The notes beneath the pieces were generated by a model. That model had not been told where the DNA came from. It searched no databases and worked only from the letters and a program-made list of their open reading frames with translations. This document shows, piece after piece, positions 41,266 through 53,200 of a stretch of DNA of 64,000 bases. Each line of letters begins with the position of its first letter. Position 1 is the stretch's first letter. Origin of the DNA: Membranipora membranacea (taxonomy: Eukaryota; Bryozoa; Gymnolaemata; Cheilostomatida; Membraniporidae). Both the position numbers and the translations under genes were made by a program. The stretch spans positions 37,424,283 to 37,488,282 of the forward strand of contig OU612066.1 in NCBI GenBank assembly GCA_914767715.1, read 5' to 3'.

Positions 41266-41605
41266 CGCGACAACTTGGCCCGAGCCAAACTTGGCCCGAG
41301 ACAAACTTGGCCCGAGCCAAACTTGGCCCGAGACAAACTTGGCCCGAGCCAAACTTTGCCCGAGCCAAACTTGGCCCGAGCCAAACTTGGCCCGAGCCAA
41401 ACTTGGCCCGAGCCAAACTTGGCGCGAGCAAAACTTGGCCCCAATTAATAAAACTTGGCCCCAAATACTAAAACTTGGCCCCAGATACTAAAACTTGGCC
41501 CCAGATACTAAAACTTGGCCCCATGCAATGAAACTAGGCCCCAATTAGTAAAACTTGGCCCAAAATACTAAAACTTGTCTCCAAATATAAAACTTGGCCC
41601 CATGC
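41266..41605. repeat. left minisatellite arm
   Basis: About nine units of a 16-bp ACTTGGCCCGAGCCAA repeat, then about seven units of a 20-bp AAACTTGGCCCCAAATACTA repeat. Confidence 0.9.
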
Positions 41606-42064
41606 ATGCCTCATACAATATTAATCTGTCGCAAGTGAACTATATACTAGGCTAAGTAGGAGTTTCTTGTACAGATGTTTAGCCGCCCAGTTCCTATCAT
41701 TTAAGACAGTTCTACAGTATTACCTGGTGATGCAGCTAGTTGGTCATGTCATTGAAACTAAATTGTATAAATCTCGCTCAAATGAGCTTCCATGTGGCAT
41801 ATATTAAGTATTACAGAAAACCACCTTAAATAAATAGTCGATATAATGAGCGAACATGCTAATTGTTACCGCATTTCTGGTCTGCTTACTGTATGCTTAT
41901 TTCTAGAGTTATCTGTGTTATGCTTATAGGAAGGCAAGTCTGAACTCAAACAACAGCCACAGCATTCTGGTTTGTGATAATTGCATCATAAAGTTTCTTT
42001 TAAACCTGTGAACTTGCCATCCCTAAAGAGTTCCATGTTGCTAATGTTTGCATTCTTAGTATTT

Positions 42065-44960
42065 AGCTGTCCATCGTGGCCGATGATGACGTCTTTCGTC
42101 TACGAATAAATTGTCTCCAATCATCTCTGCTTCGGGATAGGCTCTGCCAAGATCTAAGGGGATCTCCCGATCTTTAAGGGTTTCTTTTGATGATGTCCTC
42201 GTATCTCAGCTTTGGGCATCAAATTCCATATGTACCATCAGTGAGTTGTGAGTACAATATAAGCTTTGGTATTCGGGTGTTATCTAGTCTGTTGAAATGT
42301 CCGGTCCTGCTGAGGCATCTGCTGATGAGAATATCGTACATGCCAGTTAAGGAAGTTGTTTTCAGGATCCTTTCATTTGATATAAACTGTCACCACTTCA
42401 TGTTGAGTATCTGTCTCAGGTGTCTCATCATGAATGCATTAAGTTTATAAGCAGTAACCTTGTACACAAACCAGGATTCGACACCATAGAGAAGAACTGA
42501 TAGAACAATGGCTCTGTACACAGCACTTTTAGTCTTGATGGTAGGATCCTTATTGTCCCATATATGATCTCTGAGTCTCCCAAAGGCTTTGAGGCATTGG
42601 ACATGCGTATCTCCAGTTCAGTGTCGAGCTTGTTGTCGTTGGTGTCAGTTGTACCAAGATACTTAAACCTGCTAACCATAGCAAGGTTTTCACCATCAAT
42701 ATGAATGTCATCTCCTGCGTCAGATAAGCCCGGTGAAGGTTGGTACATCACCTCAGTCTTTTTTACGCTAATCTTTTACCCAAACTGTTTGGCTGACTGG
42801 GCAAAACCAGATATAGTTTCCTGTGCATCTGCATGGTCTTGAGCAACAACTGGAGTATCATCTGCAAATATAAGTTCACGTACCAAAGCCCTTTCACCTG
42901 CTGACTGATGTATTCACTCCTTTGTGTAGGGCAGACACAAGATTGGTGAAATTGGCAGGACAACCAAGTTTCTCTAGAATAGCCCACAAGGCATTTCTGT
43001 TCACAGTGTCAAAGCCAAAAGTCAAAACACCATTTCATCCTCGGCTCAACACAATCTTCTTGAATTTGCTTCAGGAAGAATATCATCTACAGTGTCTTCG
43101 CCTGCACAAAATCCACATTGTGCCTCTGGGAGTAGGTCCTCTGCATAAAAGCTCAATCTTTTGAGTAACACACAGGCTAATACTTTACCAGGTGTTGATA
43201 GAAGTGAGATGCCACAATATTTCCCACAGAGACATCGATCACCTTGCTTAAACAGGGTTATAAGCTGAGCATCCTCCCAATCTTGTGGAGGCTCTCCGCT
43301 CTTCCAAGAGTCAACAATGATCTCATGGTGTTGCAGGTACAAGCAGCTATCAGTCCACACAGTTCTTTATCGCTCTCCTCAAACCAGTCTGCATGATTTC
43401 TCTCCACATATTCCAAGATCTCTTTGTACACCTCATACACCGTTGACTTGAATGCGGACCATTATTCTCTTCCACTGAGCCTGCCAGAGCAGGGAGCTTT
43501 TCATTCATGTTAGTTTCTAATTCACTCCTGATGGTATCAGACCACATAGTGTTAACATTGAGCTTTCTATGACGCTGACTAGATTTACACATGAGCTTCC
43601 GCACTCTGAGCCTGGTGTAACACCTGTTGATGATGTGATCAGTACTGCACTAGCTCTAGTATCACTGATGTCACACAATTCACATTGGCGGTTGACAATG
43701 AAGTCAATCAGGTGCCAGTGTTAAGCCCTCGGGTGCATCCATGTGTTTTTATTGCTAGCTTTGTGCTTAAAGCTCGTATTTGTTATCACCAGCTGATGTT
43801 CAGTACAGATAGACAGTAAAAGCTCACCATTAGAATTAGATCGTCTTGTTCCAAATTTTCGAAACACATTATTCCAGATCTCATTATCTTGGCCAACTCT
43901 AGCATTCAAGTCACCTAGGAACATAATTTTAGCTTCTTTAGGTACTGTCATCAAGGTGGAATCCAGCTGCTGATAAAACTGTGCGATGTTCTCAGGGCTA
44001 TTCGTCCTTGTACCGTAAGGTCGCGTATTTTAGCTGCATGGTTAATGTCCATGAGTGGTTAAAACTCAGTCAAGCATACCGCGGTTATAATAAGGGCAGT
44101 GTTTCCAAATTCTATAGGCAGGCGGCTAATCAGTGCACATACATACTAACTCAGTGGTAACATGCCAGCGGCGACTATATATCTCTTATTTTTATTAACA
44201 ATATCTGACCTCAGAAGAGATATATAAGGATGTGGAGCTCAATGTATTGACCTTCAAGGTCAAGCTTCGTTACACCTATATAAAATTATCATCCAATTAG
44301 AAACGATCTGACCAATAGTTAACCAATCAGCATTCTTCTTCCCCAACCAGTCGATGCAATGCTTATTATTATGGCAGACAGAAATGTATCATAATGTTTT
44401 GTTTTGAAGAAGTTAGTAGGACAGCTGACGGCTGTGGTCAGGTCTATGCAGTGTGGTGGGAGGGCATTAGCATGTAACACATAGTGTGCACATTTCTTGA
44501 TCATTATATTGCCTGGGCGGCTAAATATTGTGGTTAAATTACAGTGGGCTTGCTGGTGTGATATGGCTAAAATCTGTGTTTTGTTTCCTAAATTAATCCA
44601 GGCCTGTTCACCAACAAGCCACATGGTTACAATACGCTACCTTACGGTAGGTGCATACACCGCAATGATAGTACAATATCAGTTCTGTTCTTGTTTAGAT
44701 GGAGTCTAAGGGTGATCATTCTATCATTTACAGATTTGGGGGTCTTCAGTCATATTGGCGATGACAGCATTGATTCACTCTTCATTTCTGAGATCTTAGC
44801 ACTACCAGTATCACCAAAACAAGCCTCACTTAGTGCTTCAACATCAATTCTATATTTCTTTAGCTCTTGTACAATGATGCCACTTCGCCTTCGCCTTCTG
44901 GTCTATCTGCTCTATCACGATCAAGCATTGTTCTAATGTTCAACGAAGCAAAATTCAGAT
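42065..44960 (-). mobile_element. LINE with APE endonuclease and RT, broken
   Basis: Minus-strand order: N-terminus at about 44950 (RTMLDRDRADRPE, then ELKKYRIDVEALSE), an insertion at 44649-44011, then endonuclease IMFLGDLNARVG (about 43925), the spacer, RT (43360-43046: DWEDAQLITLFKQGDR, LLPEAQCGF), FKYLGTTDTNDNKLD (about 42690) and the C-terminal tail to about 42070. It resembles the endonuclease-reverse transcriptase family often mislabelled craniofacial development protein 2. Many frameshifts and stops. Confidence 0.8.
44011..44649. mobile_element. 639-bp MITE inserted in the LINE endonuclease
   Basis: Ends TACCGTAAGGTCGCGTATT and, complemented, TACCGTAAGGTAGCGTATT. If the outer TA is counted as target duplication, this is a Tc1/mariner-type insertion. 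If TAC...GTA are the true termini, it resembles the large transposon at 16.4 kb, but I find no 6-bp duplication. LINE coding resumes on either side. Confidence 0.75.
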
Positions 44961-45169
44961 CATAAGCTGTTTGCACTTTTTATCCTTGGCGACGTCCTGC
45001 CAGTATGTATTTTATTTCTTGTGAGACTTCATTATCCAAATTGGAATAAAGCTTGCAAAGGATTTGAAAGGCTACTCTGAGTTTTGTAGGTTGTCAGAGC
45101 AGCCTTCTCTACAGGTTTAGGAAATTCTGTACTGGCAAGGTGAGACTAAGACGAGTGCAGATCCTCAGC

Positions 45170-46347
45170 CAGCCAAGTTTTATTTATTGGGGCAAAGTGT
45201 TACTAATTGGGGCTAAGTTTTACTGATTGGGGTCAAGTTTCATTGCATCGGGCTAAGTTTTACTAATTGGGGCCAAGTTTCACTGCATTGGGGCCAGGTT
45301 TCATTGCATCGGGCCAAGTTTTATATTTGGGGCCAAGTTTTACTAATTGGGGCCAAGTTTCAGTACCTGGGGCCAAGTTTTACTAATTGGGGCCAAGTTT
45401 CACTGCATTGGGGCCAGGTTTCATTGCATCGGGCCAAGTTTTATATTTGGGGCCAAGTTTCAGTACATGGGGCCAAGTTTTATATTTGGGGCCAAGTTTT
45501 ACCAATTTGGGCCAAGTTACAGTACTTGGGGCCAAGTTTTACTAATTGGGGCCAAGTTTCAGTACTTGGGGCCAAGCTTTACTAATGGGGGCCAAGTTTC
45601 ACTGCATCGGGGCCAAGTTTCAGTACATGGGGCCAAGTTTTATATTTGGGGCCAAGTCTTACCGATTTGGGCCAAGTTACAGTACTTGGGGCCAAGTTTT
45701 ACTAATTGGGGCCAAGTTTCAGTACTTGGGGCCAAGTTTTACTAATGGGGGCCAAGTTTCACTGCATTGGGGCCAGGTTTCATTGCATCGGGCCAAGTTT
45801 TATATTTGGGGCCAAGTTTTACTAATTGGGGCCAAGTTTCAGTACTTGGGGCCAAGTTTTACTAATTGGGGCCAAGTTTCAGTACTTGGGGCCAAGTTTT
45901 ACTAATTGGGGCCAAGTTTTACTAATTGGGGCCAAGCTTTACTAATTGGGGCCAAGTTTCATTGCATGGGGCCAAGTTTTACTAATTGGGGCCAAGCTTT
46001 ACTAATTGGGGCCAAGTTTCATTGCATCGGGCCAAGTTATATATTTGGGGCCAAGTTTGGCTCAGGCCAAGTTTGGCTCGGGTAAAGTTTGGCTCGGGCC
46101 AAGTTTGGCTCGGGCCAAGTTTGGCTCGGGCCAAGTTTGGCTCGGGCCAAGTTTGGCTCGGGCCAAGTTTGGCTCGGGCCAAGTTTGGCTCGGGCCAAGT
46201 TTGGCTCAGGCCTAGTTTAAGTGCTCAAACGGTGCAAGATGCTGGTAGAGGCATTTCATTATCAACCACTTTGGTTGATAATGAAATGCCTCTACCAGCA
46301 TCTTGCACCGTTTGAGCACTTAAACTAGCTCAGGCCAAGTTGTCGCG
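45170..46347. repeat. right minisatellite arm, expanded
   Basis: About 45 units of roughly 20 bp (GGGGCCAAGTTTTACTAATT and CATTGCATC variants), then about ten 16-bp units GGCTCGGGCCAAGTTT. This is the left arm in reverse complement and about three times longer. Open frames here are repeat artefacts. Confidence 0.9.
46213..46327. mobile_element. perfect 115-bp palindromic insertion with 9-bp duplication
   Basis: Two 56-base arms are exact reverse complements around the 3-base loop CTT (46269-46271), with ends TAGTTTAAGTGC. GCTCAGGCC flanks both sides (46204-46212, 46328-46336). The target is itself a tandem array, so the duplication could in principle be neighbouring units. Confidence 0.85.
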
Positions 46348-46724
46348 CTTCCCCTGACATTGGTAGTCTAAGAGTGTTCTAAAGTAATTGAGGTAAGAAT
46401 TGAGGTAAGAAAACACAGCCTCAGAGTCAGACCCACTGCAGTCATCATGGGCACCTGCTGGATCAGACATAGTACACAACATTATATACATCATATTTAT
46501 TCTGGGGAATGATGTTGATTTTCCAATCTTTAACCTGGAGGTCAACAAGTCACTTACTTACCATTGGAGTTTGTCTGGTTATGTTAATATTCTCTACTCT
46601 AACAATTTGTTAAAGACTCTTACAAATTTGTTAGAGTCTCTAACAGATGCTTGTCTCCTGAAAAAAATTTTCAGGGCTTTTTTTGTTAGAGAGTTGACCA
46701 GACAGATTAAATACGCCTATGCGA

Positions 46725-46860
46725 ATCAGATATTGAGTTGGTATGATGCCAGGTCAACCTGCCAATCCTATGGAAGGGATCTGGTGGCTAGATTTAAAGT
46801 CTTAGAATTAGCTTGCATTTCCTTGGGCAAGTTCAAATTGAAAATCTGATAGTCTAGTTC
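46725..46860 (+). pseudogene. duplicated C-type-lectin exon fragment
   Basis: AATCAGATATTGAGTTGGTA and what follows match 53811-53900 almost base for base, giving NQILSWYDARSTCQSYG. Downstream it diverges and lacks the VVLSTAARF part. No acceptor in the right phase precedes it, so it is a dispersed partial copy 7 kb upstream of the lectin gene. Confidence 0.7.
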
Positions 46861-46869
46861 ATCTTTTGC

Positions 46870-47650
46870 CGCCTTATTGTGGCCTTACACTGTGAAAATT
46901 ATAACACATTCCTATTGATTCCTGTCTCATTATGTGGATCTCCAAGCACAATATATTTCAAAATAATGGCAATTCTGTATTACGCATGTTGGCTAAGCTT
47001 TTAAAAGTCATTCTACATAAAAACATCATATAACTACTTTTTTCTAATGCATTGTTTTCAAATAACCTGGAATCTTTTACTGCATTGCAAAATACATTGC
47101 ATAGAAGTTACCAAAAATGACTACCACTATCACCAAAAAATTCAGCTTATCATAGTTGGTATTATAGTTGTCCTCTTTTACAGAGAATGCAGATACATTT
47201 TTCAGACTACTTATTCTAAATTTTGTCCTTGCCTGGACTCCCAGGTTCCCAGACAAACCTCCACAATTACGATTGAAGCCTAGTGCTAACATGCTAATTT
47301 TTCTAGAATAACTTTACTTCCAGCTAATTCATTTACACAGCATGGAAGTGCATATATGAAGCTATTAGAATTCTTTCAGCGGAGCATTGCTATTATTACT
47401 TACTCCTAATGATCCAGTTCATCTTATTATTGTTCTGAATGTATAGAGGTGTGTTGAAATGCCTGACACTCACCTATGAGGACAGATGTTGCCAAAGAGT
47501 ACCCTCAACAGGATGCACATTCCAGACTATGAGGAAGGGAAATACTTTCATTTTTTTTTTATTAGTTTAACAACCTTCAGTCATAAATAAATCTGTATTG
47601 CATTCTCATGAAGGTAGATAATGATGGTATGGGAAAGATCCTTGTGCAAC
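46870..47650. other. no recognised feature
   Basis: AT-rich with short open frames on both strands at 47047-47292 that lack domain or splice support. Confidence 0.35.
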
Positions 47651-47654
47651 AGAG

Positions 47655-47800
47655 GCCATACGAGATGCACCAGCGTCAATTTACATTGAAGAAATGAGGT
47701 TGTTTTTAGGTCTATCTAAGTTTGTGGATAACATGTCTGCACTGGCGGCACCGCTGAATGAGTTACCTCAGGTTACCAGAGACAAATTACAAGAAAAGTT
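47655..47800 (+). mobile_element. Ty3/gypsy pol remnant
   Basis: Reads EAIRDAPASIYIEEMRLFLG then LSKFVDNMSALAAPLNEL. This matches the block that follows the reverse transcriptase palm in gypsy polyproteins (AIRDAPxPxxxxELRSFLGL...PLxxLL). Only this fragment is seen; no LTRs were found. Confidence 0.55.
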
Positions 47801-48029
47801 GCGCTTTTGTGCTGTCATGTTTGCCACTCTAGAAAGCGAAAGAAATGCGGTGCCAAAAATAGACACAGTCCTAAATTTATTCCACGTAACAGCAAGACAG
47901 ATTTCAAGTTAGACTTGTACAGCTCCCCTTCATTCAAGTGTATAAGACTGTATCGGAAAATTAGCATCAGAAGAGAGATGAAATCTCTAAAGAAGATGGC
48001 TTCCTTCTGTGAGGAAATCTCTTGATCAT

Positions 48030-49795
48030 ATTAATTCAACTTGACTCGGAGAGATCAGATACTAGGGTGATATCATTCAGGATGGGTTCACCAGTTCTTG
48101 TGCTTTTGTGATTGGATAAAGAGTTCTCAGACGAAGTGGTGGAAAAAATGTCACTTGTGACATACAGCATACAGGTTGAACTGAGGGGTGACTTTGTTAT
48201 ATGGAAAAGGCATGTAGACCAACTGGAGTCATGTGAAGTAGATGAATATGGGAAGTGAATACAGTCAATAATGGAATCAATAAGGTTGTAGCTAACATTA
48301 GTTATAACCTATTCATAATTATTACCAAAAATAGAATTTATTAGTTTACTCCCCCACCCCCTATTATTCATAATAAAATGTGGTTTGGCTGCAGATCAGA
48401 ATTGTACAAAAAACTAAGTGTGCTGTAATTTTTAATAATAGTCATACTAAATAATAAAAAGTAGAAAATGTAAAATCTCTTGTCTCGACCTTCTTTCTCC
48501 TGTATACTGCAGAGCAGGGCGATCACAATGACATTGGTGTTTTGAATGGGTGTCCATGCCTTGAATAGCTGAAAATATCAAGTTTTTATGGATTTAATTT
48601 CTGAATACTAAGGCTTTCTAACTTACGGAAGAACACATGATAAACAATCCTTTTCAAACGTTTCTCTTACAGACCCGGCCATCACACTCAGAGTTTACGT
48701 ATTTCCTCTCTACCATCTATAATAGCAGGATATACTAATATCCTGTGAATCACTTACTTGATGGAGTTTTCACTGATAAAGGAAATTTATTATTGATGCA
48801 TAAGGAAACTCATCTCGCCTGAACTCACGCTGAAGATTCTCTGATGAGATTGTACATAGAATAAATAATCATTCAAGTGTCTAGGTGCAGTGGGCATGCC
48901 ACTGATTTGTGAGGAACGGAAATTGTCGTCCTGCTTTTCAAATTGGTTCTAACTATGTTTGTAGTTATGGTTTTAAATCTTGCACTCCGGACACTTCAAA
49001 ATGTCACTTTATTTTTGTGTTATTTATTTGTAGTTCTAATTTGGAGTTACTCCTCTTTCATGCACTGAAGAAAGACAAGATCGCTCAAATCTATTAAATC
49101 ATAGTTCCAATTGGTAATGCTAGCACTCTGGTGAGTACGAGGTATTTAACTTCCCACTACTCCACAAAGCAATTTACTAATGGGTTGTTATTGTGCCTGA
49201 CCTCTTCTTAGCTTCACTAGAGGTTGCCTTCAAGTTGTTTAAGAAAGGTTCCTGCCGATAACCTGCTAAGACCCCTGTCTTGTTCTAACAGTAAAACTCT
49301 TGATGAGTTTCGAGACAATGCTCTTACACCACAAAGTCAATATTATCCTTAGATGTTAGTATGACACAATCACTATTTATGAATGTGTTCAGGTACGATT
49401 GATATTTTTGTTATTCAACTTAGGTGACTGATTTTAATTATGAGCACCTACTTGATCTCTGTATAGTGCCTGGAAGCCCAATCAGGTAATCAAGGCGGCG
49501 TATCAGTATCACAGGCCTCTTAGCCAAGTTATATTAGCTAAAGACTCCAGCCCAATTTCTAGTGAAGGAAAGAGGTATCAGTCTGTGGTCACTCTAAAAT
49601 TGATGTTCAATTTCTATATTCAATGTTGAATTAATGTTTCACAGATTAGAGGTACCTTATCTTAAATCGGTAGCGTCCTACTTCTTTAAAACACAAGAAT
49701 TTAATCCTAAACTATTATTCCGAAACTTAATCTATTTAACCCCCAAGCAAATATGAATACTAATTAATTCTGTTCTGCTCTAACAATAATTCCCA
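48030..49795. other. no recognised gene
   Basis: A 62-codon frame at 48909-49097 has four cysteines in the order CX13CX6CX6C, but no acceptor, donor or domain I can name. It could be an isolated exon of the lectin gene upstream region; I do not claim it. Confidence 0.3.
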
Positions 49796-49804
49796 ATGAT
49801 AATT

Positions 49805-50118
49805 CAAAATGATTTCCGACTTGATATGATCACAGACGCGAATTACCTGCGTTTAACTGTGGGTTACAATGATTTCCGACTTTGATGTGAGCACCTACGC
49901 GAAATACCTGCGTTTATGGTGGGTCACAATGATTTCCGACTTCTGATATGAGCACCAACGCGAATTACATGCGTTTTATTGTGGGTCGCAATGATTTCCG
50001 ACTTTGATATGAGCACCTACGCGAAATACCTGCGTTTATGGTGGGTCACAATGATTTCCGACTTTGATATGAGCACCTACGCGAAATACCTTGCGTTTAG
50101 CGGTGGGTCACAATGATT
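49805..50118. repeat. tandem repeat, five units of about 62 bp
   Basis: Unit CACAATGATTTCCGACTTTG, then ATATGAGCACCTACGCGAAA, TACCTGCGTTTATGGTGGGT. Five units with few changes. Confidence 0.9.
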
Positions 50119-50604
50119 AAACCTCCTAAAGTTAATTTTGAATCCTGTTTCAGAGTGTTGTTATAGTAACAACTAACAACGACTTACTTTAGTTGATTGC
50201 AAAATTGCCTTATAAACTGTTAGTGAATATGACCTAATGTCTGAGTACCTGACGAACTGTCCCTATTACTTTGCCAATTACTATATGCATAGAAATCAAT
50301 TACAACAGTATATTCACTAAAGTTATTGTTTATTGTCTTGATACTTATAAACAATGATAATGTAATTCAAATGATACTCACAGTATATATTGGTCCTTAG
50401 ACTCCACTTTAGTTTTAGCGTTCCAACAAAGATCTCTGATTTAAAGCTAGCATTTATTAAATCAAAATATAATGTCTTTTACTAGCTATGTAAAAAGTTG
50501 ACTGTGCTGCTCAAAGACTTAAACTGTACTAATTTACTGTTCAAAGTTTCGGCCTTTATATAGGTGCCGATTTTTGTGCTGACTCTGCTTGTTGTCATTT
50601 GATT

Positions 50605-51090
50605 AGCTGTCAGCGGATTAGTGGATTAGTGTCTCTTGTGGCTTTGTTATATGAAACCGTTCTGTGGTCACGTCACGTGGTATATGGCTGCTGTTCCTCA
50701 GTCTACCTTCTGGAATTTATTGTTCTATTTTTGGGCTGACTTTGTTGTTGTTACTCCATGATTAATTACTTCCGTGTCACCCTGAAGATTACTTGGTACT
50801 TGGTGCTATGACGTTTTGGAAAACCAAATTCCTGAAGATTAATTGGTACTTGGTACTAGGACAAGTTGTCAGCGGATTAGTGGATTAGTGTCTCTTGTGG
50901 CTTTGTTATATGAAACCGTTCTGTGGTCACGTCACGTGGTATATTGCTGCTGTTCCTCAGTCTACCCTCTGGAATTTGTTGTTCTATTTTTGGGCTGACT
51001 TTGTTGTTGTTTCTTCCTGGTTAATTACTTCTGTGTCACCCTGAAGATTACTTGGTACTTGGTACTATGACGTGTTGGAAAACCAAATTA
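50605..51090. repeat. two-unit tandem duplication, about 258 bp
   Basis: GTCAGCGGATTAGTGGATTA through to the TTACTTGGTACTTGG segment occurs twice (from about 50609 and 50867), with more than 90% identity by eye. Confidence 0.85.
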
Positions 51091-51094
51091 CTGC

Positions 51095-51884
51095 GTCACT
51101 GGAATTCCTATTTTCTGACCGGATTAGCATGCTCCGGTTGTCTTCGTTACATCTTTGATGGATTACTTTTGCGTCTCTCTGCTCGTTGTGATAGCTTGTG
51201 ACTACTAAATACCATGGAGGTTTCTGGGTGCATTTGTTTTCATATATATCTGTACCCTCTGACTTCTGCGGCTGGCTGAATATAACTACATATCTCAAGT
51301 GCCCATTTTTGGTACTGACAGATTTCACTGAGCATTGAGCTGTCATGTTAATCTGACTTCAAATGAGTTGTGCAGCTAATAGTTTGCAAGCATACATCAT
51401 GATACCCTTTATGGGGGTGGAAATGTTGTCCTTTGTTGTTTGGAGCATCTCAAAATATCCCTTTGCATGCGCAAGTTAAGGATTTTTTAATAAACTTGAA
51501 GGTTTCAATCAAGTAACGAGTACATCGGATATCGTAGAATCTGTCTCGGTTAAATCACATATACGCTGTGCACAGGTAAGTGTGTTACCTCTTACTTGTA
51601 CTCTGGCAACATTATTTTGCCAAGCAACGAAAACAGTCTATTGTAATGCTGAATGGCTTTCCTGCCCACCTTGAAATATCCCCTTATGGCTTCGTTAGAA
51701 ATTATTGTATTCATTCAAGCCAAGTTTTTTAAAAGTACAAAATTCACAAAGGAGAACTACCATTTACTATGTTCATTGTATCTGAGAAAGTCCATATAGA
51801 GTTTAAAGGTCAACACTGCCGTCAGTCTTAAGATTCTGGGCCAAACTTACCCGAAATGGCCAAGTATAAAAGAAAAGTTATGAG
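51095..51884. other. no recognised feature
   Basis: A 93-codon minus-strand frame (51346-51065) has no domain support. Nothing else stands out. Confidence 0.3.
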
Positions 51885-52140
51885 GAGTCAGGAGTGACCT
51901 AAGGGTAAAGTGTTTGACTTGTGAGCTGTGGGGAACAAGTTCTATTCCAGGCATCGACGGTCATCCTAATTTGGTGCTGGCACGCCAGGTGATCGAAGAA
52001 TTGGAGTATAATTCTGGACGTCCATCTTGTGTTTGCACACCCCACATGTATCAAAATAAGTCTCGTCCCTGCATCTTCAATTTAGGAGGAGCGGGATTGG
52101 GGGAATAACTCTCTCTGTACCCAAGACTTAACCGCTAATA
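51885..52140 (+). repeat. degenerate tRNA-derived SINE
   Basis: An A-box-like GTGACCTAAGGGTAAAGTG and a B-box-like CAAGTTCTATTCC about 35 bp later fit a tRNA-type head. No clear tail. Confidence 0.4.
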
Positions 52141-52571
52141 ATTTATTGTGCTGCAGTGAAATTGAAAGCGGGGGGCCTTTGTCCATATGCTGGCCCCATT
52201 ATAAGTAAAATAACCTCATTCTTTAACTGTTGAAATAAATTTTTGTAAGCTTGGATTCTCAAACCCCTAAGAGTGCTTTGGTGAATTTTTATGTGTATGT
52301 GAGCGTATTTCTCCTATAAAAGATCAACAAATAACAGAATGAAACATTTATCGCTAGTCAAAAGCTTTAAGATATTTTGCCTTCGTCTAGAGCCCAAATG
52401 TACTAGCCGTTTATGCTGTTTATTTATCTGCTCCGAGTTTATGTATGAACATGTGTACATCTGATTCCAAATTTAGCAGACAAAATGCTGTGAAGCTAAG
52501 ACGCTGTTTGTCGACTCATATTTTCTCCATCTTTGGCAATTATCTGTTTCTTGTTATATCATTTACCTCAG

Positions 52572-52710
52572 GCATGCGTCAATCATGGAAAATGCACCTC
52601 TTACAACTACAATATCATCAATAGATCCTGTGAGATGATACCTTTCATTCTTAAGGGCGGAGAACTCAGCAGTGGGGACATTGCAATTGGCTGGTTCCTC
52701 TGGTTTCAAG
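52572..52710 (+). CDS. PAN/apple-like exon
   Basis: Phase 0 to 1, acceptor ACCTCAG|, donor CAAG|GTAAAA. CVNHGKCTSYNYN and SCEM fit the C-terminal half of a PAN/apple module, where the paired cysteines clamp the central helix. Confidence 0.65.
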
Positions 52711-53200
52711 GTAAAAATTGAGAACACTAGATATATTATGAACAAACCAACACAAGGGATTAGGGTTGAGTATAGGATGGATTCAGAGAATATGGGTTTT
52801 CGATTTTGGCAAGGCAAGCACTTAGTATTTTGGTTTGGTACCAAACTGTTTTAATCAGTTACAATTACTATATGCCAGCGGTAGCTTTCGCTTTATTAGC
52901 TTTAAAAAACATCATTTAACATAGCAACTTAGTTGACGGAGTAATAATGGATTTACAATAGCTGTATTTAGATATAGATATCTAGGTTTATATGGAATGT
53001 GGTGAATTTTACCTCTTGCTATATAAATTCAAACTAAGAACTGCGAACCAAACATCATATAAGTAATCGCCATATTTACTTATGACATGATAAGAAGATG
53101 GTACCTTTATTTACCATTTTTATTCTAAAAAAAATTTCCATTCACGCTTTTTTGCTTAATACCCTTTTGAGAACAAATTAATAATTTTTATTTTTTGTTT

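Larger units (their letters stand above)
41253..46360. mobile_element. 5.1-kb foldback-like transposon with minisatellite inverted ends
   Basis: The element proper is 41261-46352. Its ends GAATCCGCGACAACTTGG and GGAAGCGCGACAACTTGG (right end, complemented) run into tandem arrays that are reverse complements in unit and in order. CCTGACAT is repeated exactly outside both ends (41253-41260, 46353-46360), an 8-bp target duplication. Removing it rejoins the LINE frame around FIPD. No transposase of its own is seen; the interior is filled by another LINE. The architecture recalls Foldback/Galileo elements, whose long ends are built of tandem repeats. Confidence 0.75.

Noticed and set aside
45304-46315. 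Several open frames rich in GAKF, GPSF and WGQV repeats
   Set aside because: They arise from the 16- and 20-bp minisatellite units on both strands; no start context or splice sites, and the same occurs in the inverted left array.
48909-49097. Cysteine-containing frame as an extra exon of the lectin gene
   Set aside because: No acceptor or donor in a usable phase and no domain match; support too weak to list as coding.
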